Translations under genes and position numbers: made by a program
The notes under the pieces: generated by a model
Told to the model about the DNA's origin: nothing
The model's input: the letters and a program-made list of their open reading frames with translations, nothing else
Databases searched by the model: none
Shown here: positions 46,861 through 56,110 of the stretch, one piece after another
How the letters are laid out: every line of letters begins with the position of its first letter
Numbering within the stretch: position 1 is the first letter of the stretch
Origin: Anaerobutyricum hallii
GTDB taxonomy: Bacteria; Bacillota; Clostridia; Lachnospirales; Lachnospiraceae
Length of the DNA: 64,000 bases
Direction: 5' to 3'
NCBI RefSeq assembly: GCF_900209925.1
Contig: NZ_LT907978.1
Location: 170,001-234,000, forward strand

Positions 46861-48135
46861 GTGTTGAACACAGTAAAATCAGAAGAGCTATATAAAATTG
46901 CACTTGATTTGATGCCAGGTGGTGTAAACTCACCGGTCAGAGCATTTGGTGCAGTAGGAAGGAATCCTTTATTTATTGACCACGCAAAGGGTTCCTATGT
47001 TTATGATGTAGATGGAAATAAGTTTATTGATTATGTTTGTTCCTGGGGACCTGGAATTCTTGGACATTCTCATCCGGAAGTACTTGAAGAAGTAGTAAAA
47101 GCCTGCTTTGACGGTCTGACTTTTGGGGCACCGACAGGTAAGGAGAATCAGCTTGCACAGCTTGTGCAGGAATGTGTGCCATCCATGGAAATGATGCGTA
47201 TGGTAAGTTCCGGAACAGAGGCTACGATGAGTGCGATTCGTGCTGCCAGAGGATTTACCGGAAGAGATAAGATCATTAAGTTTAAGGGATGTTATCATGG
47301 ACATTCCGATGGATTATTAGTGCAGGCTGGTTCTGCAGCATTAACACAGTCTGTACCGGACAGCAGTGGAGTTCCTGCTTCTTTTGCAGAGCAGACTTTA
47401 GTTGCTCTTTATAATGATAAAGATTCTGTCAGAGAGTTATTCGAGAACAATAAAGATCAGATCGCAGCACTTATCGTGGAGCCGGTTGCAGCGAATATGG
47501 GCGTTGTTATTCCAGATGATGATTTTCTTCCTTTCCTTCGTGAGATTACAGAGGAGAATGGAACAATTCTTATATTTGATGAAGTTATCACCGGATTCCG
47601 TCTTGGTGTCGGTGGTGCTCAGGAATGGTTTGGTATTAAGCCGGATCTGTCTACTTTCGGAAAGATTGTTGGTGGTGGAATGCCAATGGCGATCTACGGA
47701 GGACGCAGAGATATCATGAAGAACATTTCCCCAACAGGAAAGGTTTATCAGGCAGGTACGTTATCCGGTAATCCGATTGCGACAACAGCCGGAATTAAGA
47801 CATTAGAGATTTTAAGAGATCATCCGGAACTTTATACAAAGATTGAGGCAAATACAAAGAAGCTTGCCGAAGCTTATAAGGTAAGAGCAGAGAAACAGGG
47901 TATTGCTATTCATGTAAATCAGATTGGTTCCCTTATGAGCGCTTTCTTTACAGGAGAGAATGTGAAGGATTATGCGGGAGCAACTTCTTCTGATACGAAG
48001 GCTTATGCAGATTACTTTAACTATATGTTAGAAAATGGTATCTATGTAGCCCCATCACAGTTTGAGGCAATGTTTATTTCTGCTGCACATAGTGATGAGG
48101 ATATTCAGAGAACAATTGATGTGCTTACGAAGTAA
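46861..48135 (+). CDS. hemL: Glutamate-1-semialdehyde 2,1-aminomutase
   Basis: 424 residues; converts glutamate-1-semialdehyde to 5-aminolevulinate with pyridoxal phosphate. Features: LMPGGVNSPVRAFGAVG, SWGPGILGHSHP, MVSSGTEATMSAIRAARG, the cofactor Asp in LIFDEVITGFR and the Schiff-base Lys in STFGKIVGGGMP. Starts at GTG 46861 (next codon TTG is also possible) after AAGGAGGAGAAA. First gene of the operon; acts after HemA, encoded two genes on. Confidence 0.95.
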   Translation: MLNTVKSEELYKIALDLMPGGVNSPVRAFGAVGRNPLFIDHAKGSYVYDVDGNKFIDYVCSWGPGILGHSHPEVLEEVVKACFDGLTFGAPTGKENQLAQLVQECVPSMEMMRMVSSGTEATMSAIRAARGFTGRDKIIKFKGCYHGHSDGLLVQAGSAALTQSVPDSSGVPASFAEQTLVALYNDKDSVRELFENNKDQIAALIVEPVAANMGVVIPDDDFLPFLREITEENGTILIFDEVITGFRLGVGGAQEWFGIKPDLSTFGKIVGGGMPMAIYGGRRDIMKNISPTGKVYQAGTLSGNPIATTAGIKTLEILRDHPELYTKIEANTKKLAEAYKVRAEKQGIAIHVNQIGSLMSAFFTGENVKDYAGATSSDTKAYADYFNYMLENGIYVAPSQFEAMFISAAHSDEDIQRTIDVLTK

Positions 48136-48262
48136 GAGAAGTATTCAATAAAAGAGTTATAAATAAGCACTTTGTATTGGAAACAGAGTCAGATTATAAA
48201 TAAGCACACATAGTCATAAAGACAAATATAATAAATGAGACAGAAAGTCAAAGGAGAAAATA

Positions 48263-49015
48263 ATGGTACATTTTATTGGAGCAGGCCCTGGAGACCCGGA
48301 ATTACTTACAATTAAAGGAAAGAAGCTGATTGATCAGGCAGATGTAATTATCTATGCCGGTTCTCTGGTAAATAAAGAAGTGCTTGCCGGAGCAAAAGAG
48401 GGTGCAGAGATTTATAACAGTGCAACAATGACTTTGGAAGAAGTTATTGAAGTAATGAAAAAGGCAGAGGCAGAAGGAAAGATGACAGCTCGTGTTCATA
48501 CGGGAGATCCTGCTGTTTTTGGTGCGCACAGAGAGCAGATGGATGAACTTTCCCGTCTTGGAATCGACTATGATGTTATTCCGGGGGTTAGTTCCTTCCT
48601 TGCAACTGCAGCAGCATTGAAGAAAGAATATACCTTACCGGGAGTATCTCAGACAGTCATTCTTACAAGAATGGAAGGAAGAACTCCAATGCCGCCAAAG
48701 GAAAAGTTAAGAGATCTGGCAAAACATAATTCTACGATGATTATTTTCCTCAGTGTAGGAATGATTGAGCAGCTTGCAGATACTCTGAAAGAAGAGTACA
48801 GGGAGGATACGCCGGTTGCTGTTGTATACAAAGCTTCCTGGGAAGACCAGAAGATTGTGATCGGTAATCTGACAAATGTCGCACAGAAAGTAAAAGAGGC
48901 AGGCATCACAAAGACAGCGCTTACCGTTGTAGGTGATTTCCTTGGAGATGAGTACGAACTTTCCAAACTTTACGATAAGACATTTACACACGAATTCAGA
49001 CAGGCAAAAGAGTAA
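48263..49015 (+). CDS. cbiF: Cobalt-precorrin-4 C11-methyltransferase
   Basis: 250 residues; S-adenosylmethionine-dependent methylation at C-11. The tetrapyrrole methylase signature MVHFIGAGPGDPELLTIKG, YAGSLVN, HTGDPAVFGAHREQM and LTRMEGRTPMP are those of CbiF/CobM. A pair of 14-base direct repeats TTATAAATAAGCAC (48157-48170, 48194-48207) lies in the hemL-cbiF gap. AAAGGAG precedes the ATG. Confidence 0.95.
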   Translation: MVHFIGAGPGDPELLTIKGKKLIDQADVIIYAGSLVNKEVLAGAKEGAEIYNSATMTLEEVIEVMKKAEAEGKMTARVHTGDPAVFGAHREQMDELSRLGIDYDVIPGVSSFLATAAALKKEYTLPGVSQTVILTRMEGRTPMPPKEKLRDLAKHNSTMIIFLSVGMIEQLADTLKEEYREDTPVAVVYKASWEDQKIVIGNLTNVAQKVKEAGITKTALTVVGDFLGDEYELSKLYDKTFTHEFRQAKE

Positions 49016-49049
49016 GCCGCATGATTTTGCTGGAGGCAGAAAGTAAAAA

Positions 49050-50228
49050 ATGGGTATACAGATAATTAGTATCAGTCATAAAATAGCCCCTCTTCATGTA
49101 AGAGAAATGTTTGCATTTACCGAGGAGCAGCAAAAACATATGATGCAGAAGATAACAGAACATCTTGAAGTTTCGGAATGTATCGTGTTATCTACATGCA
49201 ACCGGACAGAAATGTATGTGTATTCTGATTCGGAAAGCAAGGGATGTGTATTTAATCTGATGGAGGATACTCTGCTTGGAGAAGCGGGTGCACAGGAGGA
49301 AGAAGATATTGGAAATTATCTTTTGTTCTATCATGGAGAAAAGGCAATCCATCATCTTTTTCAGGTGACTGCAGGTCTTGATTCAATGGTAATTGGGGAA
49401 GACCAGATTCTTGGTCAGGTAAAGACAGCACATAAGCAGGCAAGAGAAGCCGGAACAACGGGAGTGTATCTGAATACATTTTTCCGTATGGCGGTTACAG
49501 GAGCTAAGAAAGTAAAGACAGAAACAGAACTTTCAAAGACTTCTGTATCGACAGCGACACTTGCGCTTAAAGTGGCAGAGGAAGAGCTTGGCACATTAAA
49601 AGATAAGAAGGTTCTCATTATCGGTGCGACAGGTAAAATCGGAGGAATCGTGCTGATGAATCTGGAATCGCTTCATCAGGCAGATATTTATGTTACGACA
49701 AGAAAGAATAAGCTGATTAATACAAAGCATGGAAATGATGATTTTACAACGATTGATTATGAGGACAGATATAACTATTTAGATCAGATGGATGTTGTGA
49801 TCAGTGCGACATCCAGTCCACATTATACACTGACATACAGCAAGATGAAGAAGCAGTTAGTGACAGCGAAAAGAAGAGTGTTTGTCGATCTGGCTGTGCC
49901 AATGGATATCGAAGCGAAGATCAGTGCGGTGGATGACACCTGCTACTATAATATTGATGATTTCACAAGAATCGCAAAGGAGAATAATCAGAAGAAGCTA
50001 AGAGAAGCAGAAGCCGCATCAGGAATTCTTGATGAGTATGAGCTTCAGTTTGAGCAGTGGATGGTATTCCAGAAGTCACTGTCCGTCATGGGAAAGGTCA
50101 GAGACAATTTTGTAAAAGTAGCAGAGCATAAAGGCGTGGAAAAGGCATTTGATCATTTCTTTTACTGGGTACGTGAGAATAATACTCCGGAAGATTTAGA
50201 AACCTTTTTCCATTGCTTAAATCATTAA
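49050..50228 (+). CDS. hemA: Glutamyl-tRNA reductase
   Basis: 392 residues; reduces Glu-tRNA to glutamate-1-semialdehyde with NADPH. Catalytic Cys in VLSTCNRTEMYVY, substrate segment GLDSMVIGEDQILGQVKTA, Rossmann strand VLIIGATGKIGG and FVDLAVPMDIE. Slightly shorter than the usual 420 or so residues. Here it is embedded in the cobalamin genes, so aminolevulinate supply appears dedicated to B12 (and sirohaem). Confidence 0.94.
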   Translation: MGIQIISISHKIAPLHVREMFAFTEEQQKHMMQKITEHLEVSECIVLSTCNRTEMYVYSDSESKGCVFNLMEDTLLGEAGAQEEEDIGNYLLFYHGEKAIHHLFQVTAGLDSMVIGEDQILGQVKTAHKQAREAGTTGVYLNTFFRMAVTGAKKVKTETELSKTSVSTATLALKVAEEELGTLKDKKVLIIGATGKIGGIVLMNLESLHQADIYVTTRKNKLINTKHGNDDFTTIDYEDRYNYLDQMDVVISATSSPHYTLTYSKMKKQLVTAKRRVFVDLAVPMDIEAKISAVDDTCYYNIDDFTRIAKENNQKKLREAEAASGILDEYELQFEQWMVFQKSLSVMGKVRDNFVKVAEHKGVEKAFDHFFYWVRENNTPEDLETFFHCLNH

Positions 50229-50289
50229 AAACAGACAAGTATATTAGCAGATCAGTATACGAAAATACTGGTTTTAGCAGGAGGAAATG

Positions 50290-51045
50290 ATGGGTAAGTT
50301 ATATGCAGTTGGGTTTGGTCCTGGTGGATACGAACATATGACAGCAAAAGCGATTGATGTAATTAAAAATGCAGATGTGATTACAGGATATACTACATAT
50401 GTAGAGATGCTGAAAAAGTTTTTCCCGGATAAGGAATATGTAGCAACTCCGATGACAAAGGAGATGGATCGCTGCCGTATGGCAGTTGATCTTGCTGCAG
50501 AAGGGAAAACGGTAGCAATGGTAAGTTCCGGAGACAGTGGAATTTATGGAATGGCAGGAATTCTTTTAGAAATTGCAAATGAAAAGAAAGCGGATGTAGA
50601 AATAGAAACAGTTCCGGGTGTGACAGCGGCAAGTGCGGCAGCCTCCGTTCTTGGTGCTCCACTGATGCATGACTTTACAATCATCAGTTTGAGTGATCTG
50701 ATGACACCATATTCTCTTATTATGAAGAGAGTGGATTGTGCAGGACAGGGTGATTTCATTGTATGTCTCTATAATCCAAAGAGTAAAAAGAGAGCAGACT
50801 ATGTGGAAAAGGCAGCCGAGATTCTTATGAAATATCGTGATGGAAAGACTCCTGTCGGCATTGTCCGCCATGCAGGAAGAGAAGAAGAATCTTCTTATAT
50901 TACAACATTAGATGCGGTAAAAGATGCACCGATCGATATGTTTAGTATCGTTATTGTCGGAAATTCCAATACATATGTACGCGATGGAAAGATGATTACA
51001 CCAAGAGGATATGAAGATAAATACGGATTCGCGAACGTAGAATAG
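50290..51045 (+). CDS. cbiH: Cobalt-precorrin-3 C17-methyltransferase
   Basis: 251 residues; methylates C-17 with ring contraction. LYAVGFGPGGYEHMTAKA, ADVITGYTTYVEM, SSGDSGIYGMAG, VPGVTAASAAASVLGAPL and FIVCLYNPKSKKR mark CbiH/CobJ. Two adjacent ATGs occur; 50290 is preferred because GGAGG is only two bases from 50287. No ferredoxin-like extension is present, as in oxygen-independent forms. Confidence 0.94.
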   Translation: MGKLYAVGFGPGGYEHMTAKAIDVIKNADVITGYTTYVEMLKKFFPDKEYVATPMTKEMDRCRMAVDLAAEGKTVAMVSSGDSGIYGMAGILLEIANEKKADVEIETVPGVTAASAAASVLGAPLMHDFTIISLSDLMTPYSLIMKRVDCAGQGDFIVCLYNPKSKKRADYVEKAAEILMKYRDGKTPVGIVRHAGREEESSYITTLDAVKDAPIDMFSIVIVGNSNTYVRDGKMITPRGYEDKYGFANVE

Positions 51046-51058
51046 GTGGAGGAACAAG

Positions 51059-53560
51059 ATGAAAAATATCATCAAAATCGGAACAAGAAAGAGCAAACTG
51101 GCTCTGATACAGACCGATATTGTAAAAGATAAAATAAAACAGGCATTTCCTGAACTTGAAGTGGAAATCGTAAAGATTGATACGAAGGGAGACCAGATTC
51201 TTGATAAGTCTCTTACATCTTTTGGCGGTAAAGGGGTATTTACTGCGGAACTTGAAGCAGAACTTCTTTCCGGAGAAATCGATATTGCAGTTCACAGTGC
51301 GAAGGATATGCCGATGGATTTCCCGGAAGGTTTAGGAATTGGCGCTGTTCTTGACAGAGCGGATGTCAGAGATACGTTTGTAACGACAACCGGTAAAACT
51401 TTAGAAGAATTAGAGCCGGGAAGTATTGTTGGAACAAGTTCTTTACGAAGAGAATTATTAATTAAAGAAATCAATCCATATGTAACGATCAAGCTTCTTC
51501 GTGGGAATGTACAGACACGTTTAAGTAAGCTTCGTGACGGGCAGTATGACGGAATTATTCTTGCGGCAGCTGGTATCGAAAGACTTGGATATGAAAAAGA
51601 AGAAGGATTGCATTACCAGTATCTTGACCCGGATGTATTTCTTCCGGCAGCAGGTCAGGGAATCCTCGCAGTAGAGAGTCGTACAGAAGATGCCGAGATG
51701 GAAGAAATCCTTGCAGCGATCCACAGCGAGAAAGCAGAATGTCTTCTCATGGCAGAGAGAGCTTTCTTAAAGACAATCGGCGGAAGCTGTAATGCACCGG
51801 CTGCTGCACTTTGTCGTGAGGAAAATGGCGAATTTTCCATGCGTGCTATGTATGTGAAAGATGGAATTCATAGTAGAAAAACATATATGACGGTAAATAT
51901 TAAAGATGCTTTAGCGGAAAAAGAGGCAGACAGCAAGCCAATAGCTGGGGCGACAGCAGCAGTAACAGTTTCCGTAGAAGAAACTGCAGCAAGAAAAAGC
52001 AAAGTAGAAATAGCAACAGAATTGGGTATCAGCGTTGCCCACGAAGTAAACAAAGGCATGGTATATCTGGTTGGTGCAGGTCCTGGTGATGAAGATCTGA
52101 TGACAAGAAAAGGACTTAAGCTTTTAAGAGAGGCAGATGTTGTTGTTTATGATAATCTTGCATCCAGTTCTCTTTTAAATGAAGTGAGAGATGATGCAGA
52201 ACTTATTTATGCCGGAAAGCGTTCTTCCAATCACCATTTAAAACAGTATGAGACAAATGAACTTTTAGTAAAGCTTGCTTTAGAAGGCAAGAATGTTGTC
52301 CGCTTAAAGGGTGGTGACCCATATATCTTTGGACGAGGCGGTGAGGAAGGTCAGGAACTTAGAGAAGCCGGAGTTGATTTTGAAATCGTACCAGGAATTT
52401 CTTCTTCCTATTCTGTTCCTGCATACTGCGGTATACCGGTAACGCATCGTGATTTTGCTTCTTCTTTCCATGTGATTACAGGACATGAAGGAAATCATAA
52501 AAATGGTGTGAGTGTACTGAATTATGAAACACTTGCCAAAGAGGAAGGTACGTTGATTTTCCTTATGGGACTTAAAAATCTTCCAAATATCGTAGCTTCT
52601 CTTATGGAGAATGGAAAAGATCCTGCAACACCGGTTGGTGTACTTCAGGAAGGAACAACGGCAAGACAGCGTGTTGCGACAGGAACACTTGCGGATATTG
52701 TAGAGGTTGTAGAGCGCGAGGGAATTAAGACTCCTGCGATTACGGTTGTTGGTGATGTCGTAAGTTTACGTCAGGTACTTGACTGGTATGGGCATAAACC
52801 ATTATCAGGTAAGAGCGTCCTTGTAACAGGAACCACTTCCATGGTAGACCGACTTTCTCCGATTTTGAAAGAAGAAGGAGCAGAAGCAATCTCCTTTAGT
52901 TTGATTCGTACCGAAAGGATGAGACTTCCTGAGCTGGATCTTGCATTGAAAGAAATAGATAAGTATAAATGGATTGTATTTACCAGTGCCAATGGTGTGG
53001 AATGTTTCTTTGAAGAAATGCAGGAAATCCGAAAAGATATTAGAGATTTAGCGCATATTCGCTTTGCTGTTATTGGAGACGGAACGAAAAAAGCATTGGA
53101 AGACCATGGAATTTTCTGTGATTTTATTCCGACAGCATATTCTTCAAAAGATATGGCAGAGGCGATGGTTCCTCATATCGGAAAAGATGAACGTGTTCTT
53201 CTCCTTCGTGCAGAGGAAGCAAACAGAGTACTTCCAGATGCATTAAAAGAAGCAGGAATTCCTCATACCTGTATTTCCCTTTACCATACAGTAAATGATG
53301 AGAGAAAGGCAGAGGAGCTGAACCGTCTGATCAAAATGGTTGATTACGTGACATTTGCAAGCTCAAGTGCTGTTCGTGCCTTTGTATCTATGGTAGATAA
53401 CCTTGATGATGTAAAAGGCAAATATATCAGTATTGGTCCGGTTACAACAAAGACAGCGGAGGAGAATGGTCTCTCCATCGAGAGAACCGCTGTTGTATAC
53501 ACTGCCAGAGGTATGGTGGAAACAATGATTCAGGATGTAGCGGAAGAAGGTCGAAAATAA
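51059..53560 (+). CDS. hemC: Fused porphobilinogen deaminase - uroporphyrinogen III methyltransferase - uroporphyrinogen III synthase
   Basis: 833 residues holding three enzymes. Residues 1-~300 are HemC (IKIGTRKSKLALIQTDIV, VHSAKDMP, GTSSLRRE; cofactor-binding Cys244 in GGSCNAPAAA). Residues ~332-575 are CobA (GMVYLVGAGPGDEDLMTRKG, VRLKGGDPYIFGRGGEE, VPGISSSYSVPAYCGIPVTHR). Residues ~580-833 are HemD (SGKSVLVTGTTSMVDRLS, WIVFTSANGVECFF, VTFASSSAVRAFV). Together they turn porphobilinogen into precorrin-2 in one chain. A proline/alanine/Glu-poor linker joins the first two parts (around 300-330). CobA-HemD fusions are common in Firmicutes; the added HemC is less so. Confidence 0.94.
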   Translation: MKNIIKIGTRKSKLALIQTDIVKDKIKQAFPELEVEIVKIDTKGDQILDKSLTSFGGKGVFTAELEAELLSGEIDIAVHSAKDMPMDFPEGLGIGAVLDRADVRDTFVTTTGKTLEELEPGSIVGTSSLRRELLIKEINPYVTIKLLRGNVQTRLSKLRDGQYDGIILAAAGIERLGYEKEEGLHYQYLDPDVFLPAAGQGILAVESRTEDAEMEEILAAIHSEKAECLLMAERAFLKTIGGSCNAPAAALCREENGEFSMRAMYVKDGIHSRKTYMTVNIKDALAEKEADSKPIAGATAAVTVSVEETAARKSKVEIATELGISVAHEVNKGMVYLVGAGPGDEDLMTRKGLKLLREADVVVYDNLASSSLLNEVRDDAELIYAGKRSSNHHLKQYETNELLVKLALEGKNVVRLKGGDPYIFGRGGEEGQELREAGVDFEIVPGISSSYSVPAYCGIPVTHRDFASSFHVITGHEGNHKNGVSVLNYETLAKEEGTLIFLMGLKNLPNIVASLMENGKDPATPVGVLQEGTTARQRVATGTLADIVEVVEREGIKTPAITVVGDVVSLRQVLDWYGHKPLSGKSVLVTGTTSMVDRLSPILKEEGAEAISFSLIRTERMRLPELDLALKEIDKYKWIVFTSANGVECFFEEMQEIRKDIRDLAHIRFAVIGDGTKKALEDHGIFCDFIPTAYSSKDMAEAMVPHIGKDERVLLLRAEEANRVLPDALKEAGIPHTCISLYHTVNDERKAEELNRLIKMVDYVTFASSSAVRAFVSMVDNLDDVKGKYISIGPVTTKTAEENGLSIERTAVVYTARGMVETMIQDVAEEGRK

Positions 53561-54340
53561 ATGAAGACACAAATAAAGCGTTTCTTGTTAACTCTTGGTT
53601 TTATGACAAGAATCCCTGTTAATGTAGATCTTGGAGAAGTAAAAGATGAAGATATGCATAAAGGATTTCTATATTATCCGGTTGTTGGTCTGATTCTTGG
53701 ACTTTGTGATATGGCAGTATTTTTGCTCGTCAGCCTTATTTTGCCGGAAGTATTCGGAATACTTTTTGCGATGCTGGCAAATCTTTGCCTGACAGGTGCA
53801 TTTCATTTAGATGGTCTTTCGGATACTGCCGATGGAATTTATTCGGCAAGAACGAGAGAAAGGATGCTTGAAATTATGAAAGACAGCCGTATCGGAACAA
53901 ACGGTGCGGTGGCGATGTGTTTTGATCTGGCACTGAAATTTGCCGGCATCTATTACAGTGACATCCGCTGGCTGATGATTCTTCTTATGCCGATTGCCGG
54001 TAAGATGGTACAGGGAGCAATCGTATATAAAGCTATTTACCCACGTGAAAAAGGGATCGGTATTTATGTAGGAACCGTTAGTCTGGGAACCGTAATCGGA
54101 ACGGTGATTTTAGGACTGATAGCAATGGTACTGGCATTTTCATACTGGGGAATTCTCATCTTTGCTATCCTTTTTGGATTTGCTTATCTTTTCCGGGTGT
54201 ATATCACAGGAAAGATTGGTGGAATTACCGGAGATGTTATGGGAGCCGGGAGTGAACTTGCGGAAGTATTATTACTTCTCGTAGTGATAACGCTTACAAA
54301 GTATACAGGAATGGTACCGTTATCCTTGTTTGTTTTTTAA
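53561..54340 (+). CDS. cobS: Adenosylcobinamide-GDP ribazoletransferase (cobalamin synthase)
   Basis: 259 residues, integral membrane. Joins adenosylcobinamide-GDP with alpha-ribazole. The motifs FLLTLGFMTRIPV, the metal-binding LTGAFHLDGLSDTADG, MKDSRIGTNGAVA and GGITGDVMGAGSELAEV are diagnostic. Its ATG directly follows the stop codon of the preceding gene, so translation is probably coupled. Confidence 0.95.
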   Translation: MKTQIKRFLLTLGFMTRIPVNVDLGEVKDEDMHKGFLYYPVVGLILGLCDMAVFLLVSLILPEVFGILFAMLANLCLTGAFHLDGLSDTADGIYSARTRERMLEIMKDSRIGTNGAVAMCFDLALKFAGIYYSDIRWLMILLMPIAGKMVQGAIVYKAIYPREKGIGIYVGTVSLGTVIGTVILGLIAMVLAFSYWGILIFAILFGFAYLFRVYITGKIGGITGDVMGAGSELAEVLLLLVVITLTKYTGMVPLSLFVF

Positions 54341-54381
54341 AATATAAATGCAGAGAGATATCAGCAGAAGGGGAGATGATT

Positions 54382-55440
54382 ATGACTCTGGAGGAAGCGA
54401 TTAAAAAGATTCAACCTTTAGATGAAGAGGCGATGGAATATACACGAGCAAGATGGAATACACTTGGAAAGCCTCTTCACAGTCTGGGAAGGCTCGAAGA
54501 AATGGTGACACAGTTTGCCGGAATTTACCGGGATAAGAAACCGCATTTAGGGAAAAAAGCAGTTATTGTTATGGCGGCTGATAATGGTGTTGTAGCAGAG
54601 GGAGTTACCCAGACAGGACAGGAAGTAACAAAAACAGTAACAGAAAATATGACAAAGCATAATGCGACAATCTGTATTATGTCTTCCATGAGTGGAGCAG
54701 ATGTGTATCCTGTTGATATCGGAATTGCAACTGATTGTGATAATCCGGGAGTCCTTTCAAGAAAGATTAAATACGGAACCGACAACATGGCAAAAGGACC
54801 GGCAATGTCAAGAGAGGAAGCAATCAAAGCAATCGAAGTTGGCATTGATACAGTAGCTGAGTTAAAAGAAAAAGGATATAATGTGTTTGCTACCGGAGAA
54901 ATGGGAATCGGTAATACAACAACAAGTAGTGCCGTCTGTTCTGTTTTATTAGATCAGAGTGTAGAAAAAGTAACCGGAAAAGGTGCCGGTCTTACGAATA
55001 AAGATTTAGAACATAAAATAGAAGTGATCAAGCAGAGTATCGCTTTAAATCAGGTGGATGCGAATGATCCGCTTGATGTTCTTTCTAAAGTAGGTGGTCT
55101 TGACATTGCTGGTATGGTTGGCTGTTATATCGGTGGAGCGGCATTACAAGTGCCGGTATTCATCGATGGATTTATTTCTTCCGTAGCAGCTCTGATCGCT
55201 ATTCGTTTGGTACCGGAATGTGCACCATATCTTTTCCCATCCCACTGTTCGAATGAGCCAGCCGGACATTTAATCCTTGATGCGATTGGCAAAGAACCAT
55301 ATATACTTGCCAATATGTGTCTTGGAGAGGGAACCGGAGCGGTTATGGGATTTACGATCGCAGATTATGCATTTAAAGCGTACTGGGAATTACCTAGCTT
55401 TGAACAGACAAACTTTGGTACTTATGAAGAATTGAATTAA
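54382..55440 (+). CDS. cobT: Nicotinate-nucleotide--dimethylbenzimidazole phosphoribosyltransferase
   Basis: About 352 residues; activates the lower-ligand base as alpha-ribazole phosphate. WNTLGKPLHSLGRLEEM, VIVMAADNGVVAEGVTQTG, ATGEMGIGNTTTSSAV and the catalytic Glu in CLGEGTGAVMG are typical. ATG 54382 is chosen because GGGGAG sits against the ATG at 54376. Pairs with cobS in lower-loop assembly. Confidence 0.95.
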   Translation: MTLEEAIKKIQPLDEEAMEYTRARWNTLGKPLHSLGRLEEMVTQFAGIYRDKKPHLGKKAVIVMAADNGVVAEGVTQTGQEVTKTVTENMTKHNATICIMSSMSGADVYPVDIGIATDCDNPGVLSRKIKYGTDNMAKGPAMSREEAIKAIEVGIDTVAELKEKGYNVFATGEMGIGNTTTSSAVCSVLLDQSVEKVTGKGAGLTNKDLEHKIEVIKQSIALNQVDANDPLDVLSKVGGLDIAGMVGCYIGGAALQVPVFIDGFISSVAALIAIRLVPECAPYLFPSHCSNEPAGHLILDAIGKEPYILANMCLGEGTGAVMGFTIADYAFKAYWELPSFEQTNFGTYEELN

Positions 55441-55456
55441 ACTGCAGGAGGACATT

Positions 55457-56089
55457 ATGTTAGATAAGATTCAAATCGTAAAACCTGCTGAAATCGAAAA
55501 AAGAAGCATGGAAATCATCACAAGTGAATTAAATGGGAGAACCTGGCCGGAGCCGGAGTTTTCCATTGTAAAAAGATGTATCCATACTTCGGCAGATTTT
55601 GATTATGCAGATAATTTATGTTTTTCTGAAAATGCTGCGAATATCGGTGTAGAAGCTTTAAAAAATGGAGCACATATCGTAACTGATACAAGAATGGCAT
55701 GGTCAGGAATCAATAAAAAGAAGCTGGCATCTTTTGGTGGAGAAGCACACTGCTTTATGTCCGATGAAGATGTAGCAAAAGAGGCAAAAGAGCGTGGATG
55801 TACAAGAGCTGCAATCTGTATGGAAAGAGGAGCCGCTCTTGCAGAAAAAGAAAACGTTATTTTTGCTATTGGAAATGCACCAACGGCATTGATCCGCTTA
55901 TACGAACTCATTAAAGAAGGCAAATTAAACCCTGCACTGATTATTGGTGCTCCGGTTGGTTTTGTAAATGTAGTAGAATCCAAAGAACTGATCATGGAGG
56001 CCGGAGTACCGTTTATCGTTCCAAAAGGACGAAAGGGCGGAAGTAATATTGCGGCAACCATCTGTAATGCAATGCTATATCAGTTATAA
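55457..56089 (+). CDS. cbiC: Cobalt-precorrin-8 methylmutase
   Basis: 210 residues; moves the methyl group from C-11 to C-12 giving cobyrinate. The catalytic His is in RCIHTSADFDYADNL; further marks are TDTRMAWSGI, ICMERGAALAEKENVIFAIG-type and GAPVGFVNVVESKE. AGGAGG precedes it by good spacing, 16 bases after cobT. Confidence 0.95.
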   Translation: MLDKIQIVKPAEIEKRSMEIITSELNGRTWPEPEFSIVKRCIHTSADFDYADNLCFSENAANIGVEALKNGAHIVTDTRMAWSGINKKKLASFGGEAHCFMSDEDVAKEAKERGCTRAAICMERGAALAEKENVIFAIGNAPTALIRLYELIKEGKLNPALIIGAPVGFVNVVESKELIMEAGVPFIVPKGRKGGSNIAATICNAMLYQL

Positions 56090-56110
56090 AACTGTGTTGG
56101 AATTAAATTT

